This document shows, in pieces, positions 44,507 to 53,995 of a DNA stretch of 64,000 bases. The notes beneath the pieces are model-generated. The model worked only from the letters and a program-made list of their open reading frames with translations. It ran no database searches and had not been told where the DNA came from. This DNA comes from Sphingomonas sp. Leaf67. GTDB taxonomy: Bacteria; Pseudomonadota; Alphaproteobacteria; Sphingomonadales; Sphingomonadaceae. The stretch covers positions 186,001 through 250,000 of the forward strand of contig NZ_LMLP01000019.1 of assembly GCF_001421965.1 (NCBI RefSeq), written 5' to 3'. Each line of letters begins with the position of its first letter. Position 1 is the first letter of the stretch. Both the position numbers and the translations under genes were made by a program.

Positions 44507-46081
44507 TCAACTGCCATGGCCGATCTGGCCATTGTCGGCGTCGAGGTCGCGCAGGTCGCGACCGCGGGTTTCGCGGCCGAACCACGCGACCAGCATGAGC
44601 GACAAGGCGGTCGGGACCATGACCATCAACGACGACGCCCCCATCGACAGTGCGATGCCGGCGATCGTCAGCCCCTGTGCGAGCAGGCCGCCGGCCTTGG
44701 TACAGGCGGCGACCCAGCCGGTCGCGCGGCCCCGGACGCGCATCGGGAAACTCTCGGCGGCATAGGGCAGGACGATGGCGATCATGCCGTTGGTGCCGAC
44801 GATCAGCAGCGCGACCGGCAGAACCGGACTGCCGCTGCCCGCCAGTTCCAGCCGCAACACCAGCAACAGCCCGGCGAGGGTCAGCGCGATCATGACGGCG
44901 AGCGACCATTTCGTGCTCCACCGGCTGTAGAGAAAGGCGGCGAGGAAGACGGTGGGAAAGGCGATCAGCGCGCTTTCGGCGAGCAGGCGGCTCGACACGC
45001 CGACCGAATATCCCTTCGCGACCAGATCGGCGGGCAGCCACAGCAACAGGCCGAAATTGACGAGGCCCCAGGATAGCGCACAGATGCTCAGCGCGGCGAG
45101 CTTGCCGTAGAGCTTGACCCCGGTCAGCGCGGCCGCACGCGGGCCGGTAATCCGGACGGACGCGCGGGTGGCGGTCGCGCCGAAGCGGCGCATCACCGCC
45201 TCCGCCTCCTGCACCCGGCCGCGCGCCAGCAGGAACTTGGCGGATTCGGGGATCAGCGCGCCGAGCAGGACCAGCGTCAGCCCGGTCGGCAGGTTGGCCA
45301 GCCACAGGATACGCCAGCCGAAGATCGGTTGCAGGATCGCCGAAATACCGCTGGCGGCGAAATAGCCGCCAACCGCGCCCAGCCCGCCAACCAGCACGAG
45401 GCTCCAGCCGCGATGGCGGTTGGGCATCATTTCGGCAAGCAGCGCATAGGTGACCGGCAACATGCCGCCTGCCGCCGCGCCCATCATGAAACACATGGCG
45501 ATGTTCCACGCGAGGCTGGGCATCGCCCCGCAGATCGAGGTGCCGACGAACATCACCGCCGACAACAGGATCGACGCCTTTCGCCCATAGACGTCGGCGA
45601 TCCAGCCCCACAGCACCGATCCGGTGACGGTGCCGGCGAGCGCGAAGAACGGCACCAGCGACACGGTGCGTTTGGGAACGCCATATTCGGAAATCATGCC
45701 GGGCACGGTGAAGCCCAGCGAGGCGGGCTTCATCACGTCGATGACGAGCGCCACGACCAGGACCGCCATCAGGCCCCAATGGGCGGGGCTCAATGCGGCA
45801 TCCTCGGGCGCGGCGACGACGATGTCGGCAGCCGCGGCGCGCTGGGCGGCGAGGTTGCGCGGGAGCAGGCCATAGGCGGCGACCAGCGTGCCGAGCACGA
45901 TCAGCACCATGCCACCGATCATCATGCCGTCCATCGGCATACCTGCCAGATGATAGCCCATCGACCGCGCCATCGCGAACATCGGCAGATGCGCGACGAC
46001 CCCGATCGTCACCGCGACGCAGCCGAGCGCGAACGCCCAGACGGCCTGCCGGTCGGACAATGTACTGTTGATCGAACCCAT
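44507..46081 (-). CDS. MFS transporter
   Basis: A 524-aa transporter with 12-14 predicted helices. MFS signatures are GWIADVYGRKASILL in loop 2-3 and YALLAEMMPNRHRGWSLVL in loop 4-5; the second half has YAAESFPMRVRGRATG. Two extra N-terminal helices (about 14-35 and 52-72) precede the core, separated by a Met-rich stretch (GMPMDGMMIGGM). The pattern fits the sugar/organic-acid branch, but the substrate is unknown. Confidence 0.82.
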   Translation of the reverse strand: MGSINSTLSDRQAVWAFALGCVAVTIGVVAHLPMFAMARSMGYHLAGMPMDGMMIGGMVLIVLGTLVAAYGLLPRNLAAQRAAAADIVVAAPEDAALSPAHWGLMAVLVVALVIDVMKPASLGFTVPGMISEYGVPKRTVSLVPFFALAGTVTGSVLWGWIADVYGRKASILLSAVMFVGTSICGAMPSLAWNIAMCFMMGAAAGGMLPVTYALLAEMMPNRHRGWSLVLVGGLGAVGGYFAASGISAILQPIFGWRILWLANLPTGLTLVLLGALIPESAKFLLARGRVQEAEAVMRRFGATATRASVRITGPRAAALTGVKLYGKLAALSICALSWGLVNFGLLLWLPADLVAKGYSVGVSSRLLAESALIAFPTVFLAAFLYSRWSTKWSLAVMIALTLAGLLLVLRLELAGSGSPVLPVALLIVGTNGMIAIVLPYAAESFPMRVRGRATGWVAACTKAGGLLAQGLTIAGIALSMGASSLMVMVPTALSLMLVAWFGRETRGRDLRDLDADNGQIGHGS

Positions 46082-46161
46082 CGCCTGTCACTCCCCGATG
46101 CCGGGGTAGCGGGTGGCGGTCCTGCCGAGAAGGCGGAATTATCGGAGTGGCGGCATCCGGA

Positions 46162-47301
46162 TCAACCGGTCGTGGTTTGCTGCGCCGTGCGGCGTTTGTG
46201 GATGTCGCTCAAAGCCTCGGTCTCGGTAAGGTCGACGATGTGGGTGGTGAGCGTGCCCATGCGTCGCTGGATCCGTGTTCCAATGGGCGTGCCGATGGTC
46301 GCGCGCACCGTGAAGCGGTCGATGCGATACAGGCCGGGATGGTCGGCGGTGACGCTGAGCGGCACATAGCGACGGTCGGCGACCTGCTTGACGATGCCCG
46401 AACGCCATTGGCCGAGACCGGCGTCGCGCAGCACCTCCACGCCCGCGGTACGGCCATCGGGGCGTATCCAGTATCCGACATCGGCAAAGCGGATTTCCGA
46501 ATCGTGCCACTGGTCCTGATTGCTGGCGAAATTGATGTCGAATACCGGTTCGGAAAAGAGCAGCCGCGGTTGTTCGTCGACCGACTGACGCAACCTGGCA
46601 GCCAGCGCGTCGATCGCGCCGTCATCGCCCCTGGTTACGGCGATACGGGCGTCGAGCATCGCGCGCAGGTCGGCCAGCCGCCGGTCATCCGGCCCGGCCA
46701 GCGCCACGGCGTCGTCGGCGAGGCGGCGTGCCGTCCGGTAATCGCCGCGTGCCGTGGCCACCAACGCGCGGCGGAAAACGGCACCGGCCGCCATCGCCGG
46801 GTGACCGGCGGCAAGCGCCAGCCGCTGGACCATGCGATACGCGTCGTCGGCCGCGTGGCTCTGTCCGATGCCCAGCATCGTGTCGCCGAAGGTCAGCTGC
46901 TCGGTCAGGGTCGCGAGGTTGGCAGTACCGAGATGGCGACGCAGGATCAGCAGGTTGTTGCGCGCCGACGCGGTCCATAGTTCGCGGTCGCCCTCATGCT
47001 CGGCGACGGTCGCCAGCGTCGCATACAGGCTGGAGACCGGACCGGGCAGCTGCACGGCATGGTCGCGATTGCGCCGGATCGCCGCCTGCAACGTCTTGCG
47101 CGCGACGCCGTAGCGGCCGCCGGCAAATTGTTCGACCGACGCCTGGAGCGATGCCTCCACTTCCTCGGCGGGCGAGCAGCTGCGCGCGAGGCAGGCAGCG
47201 AGCGCGTCTTCGGCACGGTGGCCGACGACGACGATCTCGTCGGGGGCTGCCGCCGGAGGCTGGGCGATCTGGGCGAGCAGGAGCAGGGCCAATCCGGACA
47301 T
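46162..47301 (-). CDS. Exported helical-repeat protein with TonB-box-like N-terminus and TonB-like C-terminus
   Basis: A 379-aa protein of unknown function. The short N-terminal hydrophobic segment is followed by APDEIVVVGHR, very like the TonB-box start of mature TonB-dependent receptors. Residues 40-240 are Ala-rich helices of TPR character (e.g. AARNNLLILRRHL, DYRTARRLADDAVALAG). The end (about 270-350) has YWIRPDGRTAGVEVL and WRSGIVKQVADRRYVPL, similar to the C-terminal domain of TonB-family energy transducers. It may interact with TonB machinery; this is inference from sequence resemblance. Confidence 0.6.
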   Translation of the reverse strand: MSGLALLLLAQIAQPPAAAPDEIVVVGHRAEDALAACLARSCSPAEEVEASLQASVEQFAGGRYGVARKTLQAAIRRNRDHAVQLPGPVSSLYATLATVAEHEGDRELWTASARNNLLILRRHLGTANLATLTEQLTFGDTMLGIGQSHAADDAYRMVQRLALAAGHPAMAAGAVFRRALVATARGDYRTARRLADDAVALAGPDDRRLADLRAMLDARIAVTRGDDGAIDALAARLRQSVDEQPRLLFSEPVFDINFASNQDQWHDSEIRFADVGYWIRPDGRTAGVEVLRDAGLGQWRSGIVKQVADRRYVPLSVTADHPGLYRIDRFTVRATIGTPIGTRIQRRMGTLTTHIVDLTETEALSDIHKRRTAQQTTTG

Positions 47302-47447
47302 GACCGCAGGCTCGTTCCGGCCCCGCTGCTTGTCAAGCGGCGGTATACGAAATCAGTACGGCTTTCGATCCTGTTGCAACACTGTCATCGCCCTGCGGGC
47401 GACCAGTGGAGTCCGTTTGAAAACGCTCGGCTGTGCGTTTCGAACAG

Positions 47448-47801
47448 CTAGCCGAGGTCGTTCAGCGCCTTTTCGACGGCGTCCATCGTGAACGGTTTCG
47501 AGAGGACCGGACGATCGCGGTGCACGGGCTCGATCATGTCGCCCGACCCGCCGGTCGCCAGCACGAACGGGATGCCCGCCGCCGCCAGCCTGTCCGCGAC
47601 CGGCCAGCTTTTTTCCCCGGCGCGCAAATGCACGTCGAGGATCACCGCATCGATACCGCCGCGATCGACGGCCGCCAGCGCCGACCCGACATTGTCGGCG
47701 GTACCGGTGACGGTTCGACCGAGCAGGTCGAGGAAATCCTCGAGCATCATGGCGATCAGGGGTTCATCCTCGACGACGAGGATACGCGCGGGCGAAGTCA
47801 T
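47448..47801 (-). CDS. Single-domain response regulator
   Basis: A 117-aa receiver-only protein. The acidic pair is in VVEDEPLIA, the phosphoacceptor Asp in AVILDVHLRAGE, Thr in LATGG and Lys in LSKPFTMDAV. It is the receiver domain alone, 56 bases downstream of cckA on the same strand, so it may be transcribed with it. Whether CckA phosphorylates it is unknown. It resembles the other receiver-only protein at 19890. Confidence 0.85.
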   Translation of the reverse strand: MTSPARILVVEDEPLIAMMLEDFLDLLGRTVTGTADNVGSALAAVDRGGIDAVILDVHLRAGEKSWPVADRLAAAGIPFVLATGGSGDMIEPVHRDRPVLSKPFTMDAVEKALNDLG

Positions 47802-47857
47802 ACGACGCGGTCCTTAGCGGTCAAAGCGGGAACACCGCAACATGATTCCACGTCCCG

Positions 47858-50245
47858 TCAGCTATTTGACAACGCATCGCGCGCCGCCGTGGCAAGTTGC
47901 TGAACGGAAAACGGCTTCGGTAGAAACGAAACTTGATCCAGATCAATCGATCGGCGCAATTGCTCTTCGGCGTAGCCCGACATGAACAGGATCGGCAAGG
48001 TGGGATAGACTTTGCGTACGTGGCCGACCATCGTCGGGCCGTCCATCGTCGGCATGACCACGTCGGAGATGAGCAGATCGATGTGCGGCCGGTCGGCGAG
48101 CAGTTCGAGTGCCACCTCGCCATTTTCGGCGGTCATCACGGTATAGCCCTGTCGGGTGAGCGCGCGTTCGGCGATGGCGCGGACCATGTCCTCGTCCTCG
48201 ACCAGCAGGATCGTGCCCGATCCCCATGCCGGCACGGTTGGTTCGGTCTTGAGCTTCGGATTGGTGCCGAGGCGCGGCGGTTCGGCGGCGGCGGCATGAA
48301 CCGGCAGGTGGATGACGAAGGTCGCGCCGCGCCCGGCACGCGATTCGGCAAAGATATAGCCGCCCGACTGTTTGATGATGCCATAGACGGTCGACAGGCC
48401 GAGGCCGGTCCCCTTGCCCACTTCCTTGGTGGTGAAGAAGGGTTCGAAGATCTTCGACAGGATGTCGGGCGGGATGCCGGTGCCGGTGTCGGACACCTTC
48501 ATCGTCACATAATCGCCGATCGGCAGGACGTCGTCGTCCATCGCGCGGACTTCCTGCGCGCTGGTCGCCAGCGTTTCGATGGTCAGCACGTTGCGGCTAC
48601 CGCCCTGCGACAGCATCGCGTCGCGGGCATTGACCGCAAGGTTGACGACGACCTGTTCGAGCTGCCCCGGATCGGCGCGCACCGACCCGAGACCGCGACC
48701 GTGGTTGACGACCAGTTGCACCGTCTCCCCCAGCAGCCGCTTGAGCAGGTTCGAGACTTCGGAAATGACGTCGGGCAGCTGCAATACCTGCGGGCGCAGC
48801 GTCTGCTGGCGCGAGAAGGCGAGCAGCTGGCGCGTCAGGCTGGCCGCGCGGTTCGAATTGGCGCGGATCTGCTGGATATCGTCATAATCGCTGTCGCCGG
48901 GCGAATGGCGCATCAGCATCAGGTCGCAATGCCCGATGATCGCGGTCAGGATGTTGTTGAAATCATGCGCGACGCCGCCGGCGAGCTGGCCGACCGCCTG
49001 CATCTTGGTCGCCTGCGCCACCTGCCGCTTCAGCTTGCCCTCCTCGCCCGTATCGCGCAGTGACAGGACGACGGCCGCCTCGCCAAGGCCGCGCGCACCG
49101 GCGATGGTCAGCGCGATCGGTTCGTCGGAACGATCGGCCAGCCGTACCGCCATGTCGGCATTGTGCTGCGCACCACCGGCGAACCGGCGGACGGCATCGG
49201 CCAGCGCCGCCTTGTCCTCGCGCACCACCAGATCGCCCGGATAGAGCGGCGGCGCGACCGGATTGACGCCGGTCGCGCGGATGAAGGCGTCGTTCATGTG
49301 CAGGAAGCGCCCGTCGCGATCGACCAGCGCCATGCCGACCGGCAGCAGCGACACGAGCGCGCGCACCTGCCCCGCCGATCCCGGCGCGGCGATCGGCATC
49401 AGCCCGACCGGCGCCTCTTCCTCGTCGAGCAACGCCACCAGCATCGGCCCGGCGGGATCGTCGGTGATCGGGACCTGCACGATGCGCAGCGGATCGCCGC
49501 CCAGCCCCTCGCGTTCGAAGCGCACCCGACCGCGATGGTCGGTGACTAGGAACCGCGCGAAATCGCGGCCTTCGATCGCAGCTTCCTCATTGCCCACGGC
49601 GCGGGCGCGGAACACGCGGTTGGCGGCGCGGATACGGCCATCGGGGCTTAGCAACGCAAGCATCACCCCGGCGACGCCCAGCCGGTCACCGGCGGTGCCG
49701 GCGATCATGGTGCGCATCGTCATCGCCTCGGCAATGACCTGCCCGCCTTCGAACTGCCAGACGAGCATGTTGTCGCCGGCGCGGCTGATGGTCACGTTGA
49801 GCGGGGCATCGCCCTGTCGCACCATGGCCCGCGCCTCGCCATCGCGCCATGCCGACCGGGCGGCCCCAGCCAGCGTGTTGGCATCGACCCCGTCGCCCAG
49901 CACGCCCGGCGGCGTCGGATATCCGCCGAACATCGTCGCGAACCTGTCATTAGCGCTGACCAGCCGCCCGGCGCGGTCGGTCACCGCCAGCGCGAGCGGA
50001 CAGGTGGCGGCGATCGCCTGAACCAACGACCAGTCGACGCTCGGCTCGACGGGTTCGCGGGTGTCGGTCCAGTGCAGCACCGCCTGCGCCACGCCGGCCA
50101 GCACCACCGCAGCCGCAGCGAAGCCGGCCGCTACGGCCACGCTGCCGATCATCCACAGGACGATGGCACCCGCAACGACCCCGGCGGCAAGCGCGGTGAT
50201 CAGCGGCAGGACCGGCGACGGGCCAGCGGAAAATTTCGGCAGCAT
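47858..50245 (-). CDS. cckA: Cell-cycle hybrid histidine kinase CckA
   Basis: A 795-aa membrane hybrid kinase. Two helices (about 12-58) are followed by PAS-like domains (about 70-400), HisKA with the phosphoacceptor His in [22 protein letters not shown], the ATPase ([30 protein letters not shown]) and a C-terminal receiver with Asp in [13 protein letters not shown] and Lys in LPKPFS. This order and the [10 protein letters not shown] helix identify CckA, which drives the CtrA phosphorelay through ChpT in alphaproteobacteria. Neither chpT nor ctrA is in the window. Confidence 0.9.
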   Translation of the reverse strand: MLPKFSAGPSPVLPLITALAAGVVAGAIVLWMIGSVAVAAGFAAAAVVLAGVAQAVLHWTDTREPVEPSVDWSLVQAIAATCPLALAVTDRAGRLVSANDRFATMFGGYPTPPGVLGDGVDANTLAGAARSAWRDGEARAMVRQGDAPLNVTISRAGDNMLVWQFEGGQVIAEAMTMRTMIAGTAGDRLGVAGVMLALLSPDGRIRAANRVFRARAVGNEEAAIEGRDFARFLVTDHRGRVRFEREGLGGDPLRIVQVPITDDPAGPMLVALLDEEEAPVGLMPIAAPGSAGQVRALVSLLPVGMALVDRDGRFLHMNDAFIRATGVNPVAPPLYPGDLVVREDKAALADAVRRFAGGAQHNADMAVRLADRSDEPIALTIAGARGLGEAAVVLSLRDTGEEGKLKRQVAQATKMQAVGQLAGGVAHDFNNILTAIIGHCDLMLMRHSPGDSDYDDIQQIRANSNRAASLTRQLLAFSRQQTLRPQVLQLPDVISEVSNLLKRLLGETVQLVVNHGRGLGSVRADPGQLEQVVVNLAVNARDAMLSQGGSRNVLTIETLATSAQEVRAMDDDVLPIGDYVTMKVSDTGTGIPPDILSKIFEPFFTTKEVGKGTGLGLSTVYGIIKQSGGYIFAESRAGRGATFVIHLPVHAAAAEPPRLGTNPKLKTEPTVPAWGSGTILLVEDEDMVRAIAERALTRQGYTVMTAENGEVALELLADRPHIDLLISDVVMPTMDGPTMVGHVRKVYPTLPILFMSGYAEEQLRRSIDLDQVSFLPKPFSVQQLATAARDALSNS

Positions 50246-50570
50246 GATTAGGCTGTTGGGGTGGTTGGCCCCCGCACGTCAAGCGTTGTGCGGGTGACAG
50301 GGTGTGGCGCGCCGGCCGGATGGCGGCAAACGGAATGTTTGCTAGTGGAAATTCGCGTTCGTCGCAGTTCGGCCCCTCTCCCCTGGATCGGGGAGAGGGA
50401 TACCGGAGCTTGTCAGCTTGGCTGGCTAGCGCAGGTTGAAGCGGGGCGAGCCTTGCGGCTCGCGCGCTCGCTCAGGCGAGCGGATCCCCTCTCCCAGCTT
50501 CACCAGGCCTTTGCTCGCGCAAAGACCAAGTCTGCGCATCCCTCTCCCCTGACGGGGAGAGGAAGCGGGC
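50246..50570. repeat. Gap upstream of cckA filled by palindromic repeats
   Basis: 325 bases between the cckA start and the M13 peptidase stop. The part 50371-50482 is the second copy of the composite element at 44387-44501 (hairpin CCCTCTCCCC/GGGGAGAGGG, then GGCTAGC, then CGAGCC/GGCTCG and CGCTCG/CGAGCG). A further hairpin with the same CCCTCTCCCC core lies at 50540-50562, and TTTGCTCGCGCAAA forms a palindrome between. The cckA promoter must lie in 50246-50370. No gene is visible. Confidence 0.75.
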
Positions 50571-52634
50571 TTACCAGATGCGGACGCGCTGTTCGGGAGG
50601 GAGGAACAGATATTCGCCCGCCGCCGGCTTGTAGCCCGAATACCACGGGTCGAGATTGCGGACGACCCATGCGCGCTGTTCGGACGGGCTGTGCGGATCG
50701 GTCAGCAACCGCTGGCGCAGATTCGCCTCGCGGTAGCTGCGCCGCCACACCTGCGCCCAGCCGAGATAGAAACGCTGTTCGGGGGTGAAGCCGTCAATCG
50801 CCTTCTGCTCGCCCGGATAGGCATGGGTATAGGCATCCCATGCCGCGGTCAGCCCGGCCAGATCGGCAATATTCTCGCCCAGCGTCAACTCGCCCTTCAC
50901 ATGCATACCGGGCAGCGGTTCATAGGCGTCGTATTGCTTGACCAGCGCGGCGGTGCGCTCGTCGAACCGCTTCACGTCCTCGGCGGTCCACCAGTCGGTC
51001 AGGCTGCCGTTGACGTCGTATTTGCGACCCTGATCGTCGAAATGGTGGCTGATCTCGTGCCCGATCACCGCGCCGATCGCGCCGTAATTGACCGCCGGAT
51101 CGGCGTTCGGGTCGAAGAAGGGCGGCTGCAGGATCGCGGCGGGGAACACGATCTCGTTCATGACCGGGTTCGCGTACGCGTTGACGGTCATCGGCGTCAT
51201 GAACCATTCCCATTTCTGGATCGGTTTGCCGAGATGCTGGACGTTGTAGCGCTGCTGCCACTGGTTCGCGCGGACCATGTTGCCCAACGCATCGCCCGGC
51301 GTGATCGTCAGGTCGCTCATGTCGCGCCACTGGTCGGGATAGCCGATCTTCGGCGTGAACGCGGCCAGCTTGGCCCGTGCCTTCGCCTTGGTCTCGGGCG
51401 CCATCCAGTCGAGATTGTCGATCCGGCGGCCCATCGCCTCGGTCACGTTGCGGACCAGTTCGTCCGCCGCCGCCTTGGTCGCGGGCGGGAAGAACTTCGC
51501 GACATAGGCCTTGCTGACATCGTCGGCTACCGCGTCCGACGTGAAATCGACCGCGCGCTTCCAACGTTCCTCCTGCTGCGGCGTGCCCGACAGGACGGTG
51601 CCGTAGAAGGCAAAATTCTCGGCATCGAACGCCTTGGGCAGCACGCTCGAGAAATTGTCGAGCGAGCGGAGCAGCAACTGGTCCTTCAGCACCGCGATCG
51701 GTGCCGCCCCGATCACCTTCGCCATGCCGGTGAAGGCGGTCGGCTGGGCAACGATCACATCGGGCGTGTTCGCGCCGAGATCACGAAAATAGGTCGCGAA
51801 GTCGAAGCCGGGCGCCCGCCGCTGCAGGTCGGCGACCGTCATTTTGTTATAGGTCTTGTTCGCGTCGCGGCTTTCGATCCGGGTCCAGTGCGCGCGGGCG
51901 ATCTTCGTTTCGAAATCGACGACCGCCCTCGCACGGGCGGCGGCATTCGGCTCGCCGGCCAGCGTCAGCACCTTGGCGAGATGGGCCTCATAGGCCTTGC
52001 GCGTTTCGACCAGCTTCGCGTCGGTCGACAGATAATAATCGCGGTCGGGCAGACCGATACCGCCCTGCGCGGTCTGCAGCGCATAGACCTGAGGCTGCTT
52101 GTCGTCGGGACCGACATAGGCACCGAACGGCCCACCGACGCCGGTCTGCGATGCCTTCGCCGCCAGCGCGGCATAGCCGGCCTTGGACGACAGGCCCTTG
52201 ATCTCGGTCAGCCACGGCTGGATCGGGGCCAGCCCCTTCGCCTCGATCGCGTCGCTGTCGAGGAAGGTCGCATAGGCGACCCCGATCTTGGAGTTGGGAT
52301 CGCCCTTCGCGGCATCGAGCAGCTCGCGGGTCCGCGTCTTCGACAGGTCGTCCAGCGCGGTGAACATGCCGTAGCTCGACTTGTCGGCGGGGATCGGCGT
52401 GATCTTTTCCCACGTGCCATTCGAGTATTTGTAGAAATTGTCGCCCGGCTTCACCGCGCGGTCCATGCCGGTGACGTCGAAGCCGAAGTCGCCGATCTCG
52501 GGCTTAGGTGCCGGCGCGGGCTCGGCCATGGCGGTCGCGGGGGTCGGCGTGGCCGTCTCGACGGGCGGCGTGGTCGCGCAGGCCGACAAAGCGGAAGCCG
52601 CGAGCAAGGTGGTCAGGACGAAACTACGCCGCAT
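50571..52634 (-). CDS. M13 (neprilysin/PepO-like) metallopeptidase, lipoprotein
   Basis: A 687-aa zinc endopeptidase predicted as a periplasmic-side lipoprotein. Signal peptide with lipobox LSAC, a Pro/Ala/Thr linker, Peptidase_M13_N (about 55-430) and the catalytic domain. The zinc motif is VIGHEISHHFDD, the third ligand GENIADLAGL, and the substrate-binding NAYANP is the M13 version of NAYY/F. The C-terminal end CxxW of eukaryotic members is replaced by PPEQRVRIW. Length is normal for bacterial M13 proteins. Confidence 0.93.
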   Translation of the reverse strand: MRRSFVLTTLLAASALSACATTPPVETATPTPATAMAEPAPAPKPEIGDFGFDVTGMDRAVKPGDNFYKYSNGTWEKITPIPADKSSYGMFTALDDLSKTRTRELLDAAKGDPNSKIGVAYATFLDSDAIEAKGLAPIQPWLTEIKGLSSKAGYAALAAKASQTGVGGPFGAYVGPDDKQPQVYALQTAQGGIGLPDRDYYLSTDAKLVETRKAYEAHLAKVLTLAGEPNAAARARAVVDFETKIARAHWTRIESRDANKTYNKMTVADLQRRAPGFDFATYFRDLGANTPDVIVAQPTAFTGMAKVIGAAPIAVLKDQLLLRSLDNFSSVLPKAFDAENFAFYGTVLSGTPQQEERWKRAVDFTSDAVADDVSKAYVAKFFPPATKAAADELVRNVTEAMGRRIDNLDWMAPETKAKARAKLAAFTPKIGYPDQWRDMSDLTITPGDALGNMVRANQWQQRYNVQHLGKPIQKWEWFMTPMTVNAYANPVMNEIVFPAAILQPPFFDPNADPAVNYGAIGAVIGHEISHHFDDQGRKYDVNGSLTDWWTAEDVKRFDERTAALVKQYDAYEPLPGMHVKGELTLGENIADLAGLTAAWDAYTHAYPGEQKAIDGFTPEQRFYLGWAQVWRRSYREANLRQRLLTDPHSPSEQRAWVVRNLDPWYSGYKPAAGEYLFLPPEQRVRIW

Positions 52635-52737
52635 CGGGAAAGCCTCTTCGTATCGGGTGATACGGTCATGCTGCACCCCGGCATATCGATCGTCAATATC
52701 TGGTTTGACCCAAAAGGCCCTCTCGCGTCCTTTCCTT

Positions 52738-52861
52738 CTCCGTTTGCTTCGAGCGCAGGTTCGAGCTTGTCGAGAACCGTAGTCGAGAGGGGGTTGCCCC
52801 AAACACAGGGTTCTCGACGGACGCTTCTCGACAAGCTCGAAGCTGCTCGAACCGAACGGAG
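52738..52861. repeat. Palindromic element, CGTTTGCTTCGAG family
   Basis: 124 bases with inverted ends (CTCCGTTTGCTTCGAG at the left, CTCGAACCGAACGGAG at the right) and internal GAGCTTGTCGAGAA / TTCTCGACAAGCTC. It shares the block TTCTCGACGGACGCTTCTCGAC with the element at 19736. It ends four bases from the stop codon of the DUF2062 gene and lies about 100 bases upstream of the M13 peptidase start. Confidence 0.8.
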
Positions 52862-52864
52862 ATG

Positions 52865-53473
52865 CTATAGGGAAGCCCGCGCTCCATGCCCCCGCCGCTT
52901 CCACTTGGCGGCGATCCACCATCGCCAGCCGAGCGCCGCGATCGCATAGCCGAGCACCGCGCCGATGACCGAACAGACGACCATGCCGAGCGCGGTCGCC
53001 GGGCCGACCTCCGCCACCAGCCATTCGAGCCAGCCCGGCGGCGTGGCGACGGCGTCGCCGATCGGCCGCCCCGGCACGACGCGGTCGAGGTGGAGCAGCC
53101 ATGCCCCGACCTTGTAATAGAGGATAAACAACAGCGGCGTGGTGATCGGGTTGGTGAAGAAGGTGGTCAGCGCCGCCGCGGGCACGTTGGCGCGCAGCGG
53201 CAGCGCCAGGACCGCCGAGGCAGGAATCTGGCCCAGCGGGATCAGGATGCCGGTAAACATGCCGAGCGCAACGCCGCGCGGGACCGAGCGGCGGGTGAAG
53301 CGCCACAATTCGGGCGCGAGGACACGGTGTGCGACCGGCCGCAGGAAGCGGTTGGCCTCGATCGATTCGCGCGTCGGCAGGTTCGCGCGGACCCAGCGCA
53401 ACGCACGGCTGCCCAGCCCCCGGTCCTCACCAGCGGGATCAGCCACGGTCGCGGAGCAACCTTCCCTGTTCAC
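52865..53473 (-). CDS. DUF2062 membrane protein
   Basis: A 202-aa protein with three to four hydrophobic helices (about 70-90, 95-125, 155-190). The DUF2062 signature includes [21 protein letters not shown] and [16 protein letters not shown]. Function is unknown. The GTG at 53473 overlaps smpB by 35 bases; a second GTG at 53446 would overlap by only eight and is an alternative start. Both genes are transcribed together. Confidence 0.82.
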   Translation of the reverse strand: MNREGCSATVADPAGEDRGLGSRALRWVRANLPTRESIEANRFLRPVAHRVLAPELWRFTRRSVPRGVALGMFTGILIPLGQIPASAVLALPLRANVPAAALTTFFTNPITTPLLFILYYKVGAWLLHLDRVVPGRPIGDAVATPPGWLEWLVAEVGPATALGMVVCSVIGAVLGYAIAALGWRWWIAAKWKRRGHGARASL

Positions 53474-53921
53474 GCTTCCAGTCCCGCTCCTTGATGTGCT
53501 CGCGCTTGTCGTGGGTCTTGCGCCCCTTGGCCAGTGCCAGTTCGACCTTCGCCCGCCCCTTGCCGTTGAAATACACCGATAGCGCGATCAGCGTCATGCC
53601 GTCGCGCGCCACCGCGCCGTGCATCTTGTTTATCTCACGCTCGTGAAGCAGCAGTTTACGCGGGCGACGCGGTTCGTGATTGAAGCGGTTGCCGTGGCTG
53701 AATTCGGGGACGTTCGAATTGATCAGCCACACCTGTCCATCGCGGACATCGGCATAGCTTTCGGCAATCGATCCCTCGCCGAAGCGCAGCGCCTTCACCT
53801 CGGTACCGGTCAGCGCGATGCCGGCCTCGTACACGGTGTCGATCTCGTAATCGAACCGCGCACGGCGGTTTTCGGCAACGGTCTTTTTCTTGTCGAACAG
53901 CTGGGGACGCGGACGGCTCAT
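53439..53921 (-). CDS. smpB: SsrA-binding protein
   Basis: A 160-aa partner of tmRNA in rescue of stalled ribosomes. The core has [39 protein letters not shown] and [27 protein letters not shown]. The basic C-terminal tail [22 protein letters not shown] is the part that enters the mRNA channel. Length and start are normal. Confidence 0.97.
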   Translation of the reverse strand: MSRPRPQLFDKKKTVAENRRARFDYEIDTVYEAGIALTGTEVKALRFGEGSIAESYADVRDGQVWLINSNVPEFSHGNRFNHEPRRPRKLLLHEREINKMHGAVARDGMTLIALSVYFNGKGRAKVELALAKGRKTHDKREHIKERDWKREQGRLLRDRG

Positions 53922-53970
53922 GCGGGGGACATAGGAGGTCGGGGCGCGCAGGGGAAGCGGACGCTGAAAG

Positions 53971-53995
53971 ATCCTCCCCGCTCCGCGGGGAGGAT
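53971..53995 (-). terminator. Perfect hairpin after the hybrid kinase gene
   Basis: ATCCTCCCCGC and its complement form an 11-bp stem around TCC, ending directly at the stop codon of the hybrid kinase. It shares the CTCCCCGC core with the repeat cluster at 16352, so it is both a REP-like unit and a probable transcription barrier before smpB. Confidence 0.6.

Noticed and set aside
50691..52949. A 752-codon plus-strand frame opposite the M13 peptidase, with similar long frames opposite the hybrid kinase (54089-56518), cckA and the patatin gene
   Set aside because: The opposite strands carry complete protein families with catalytic motifs. These frames have none and are antisense shadows.
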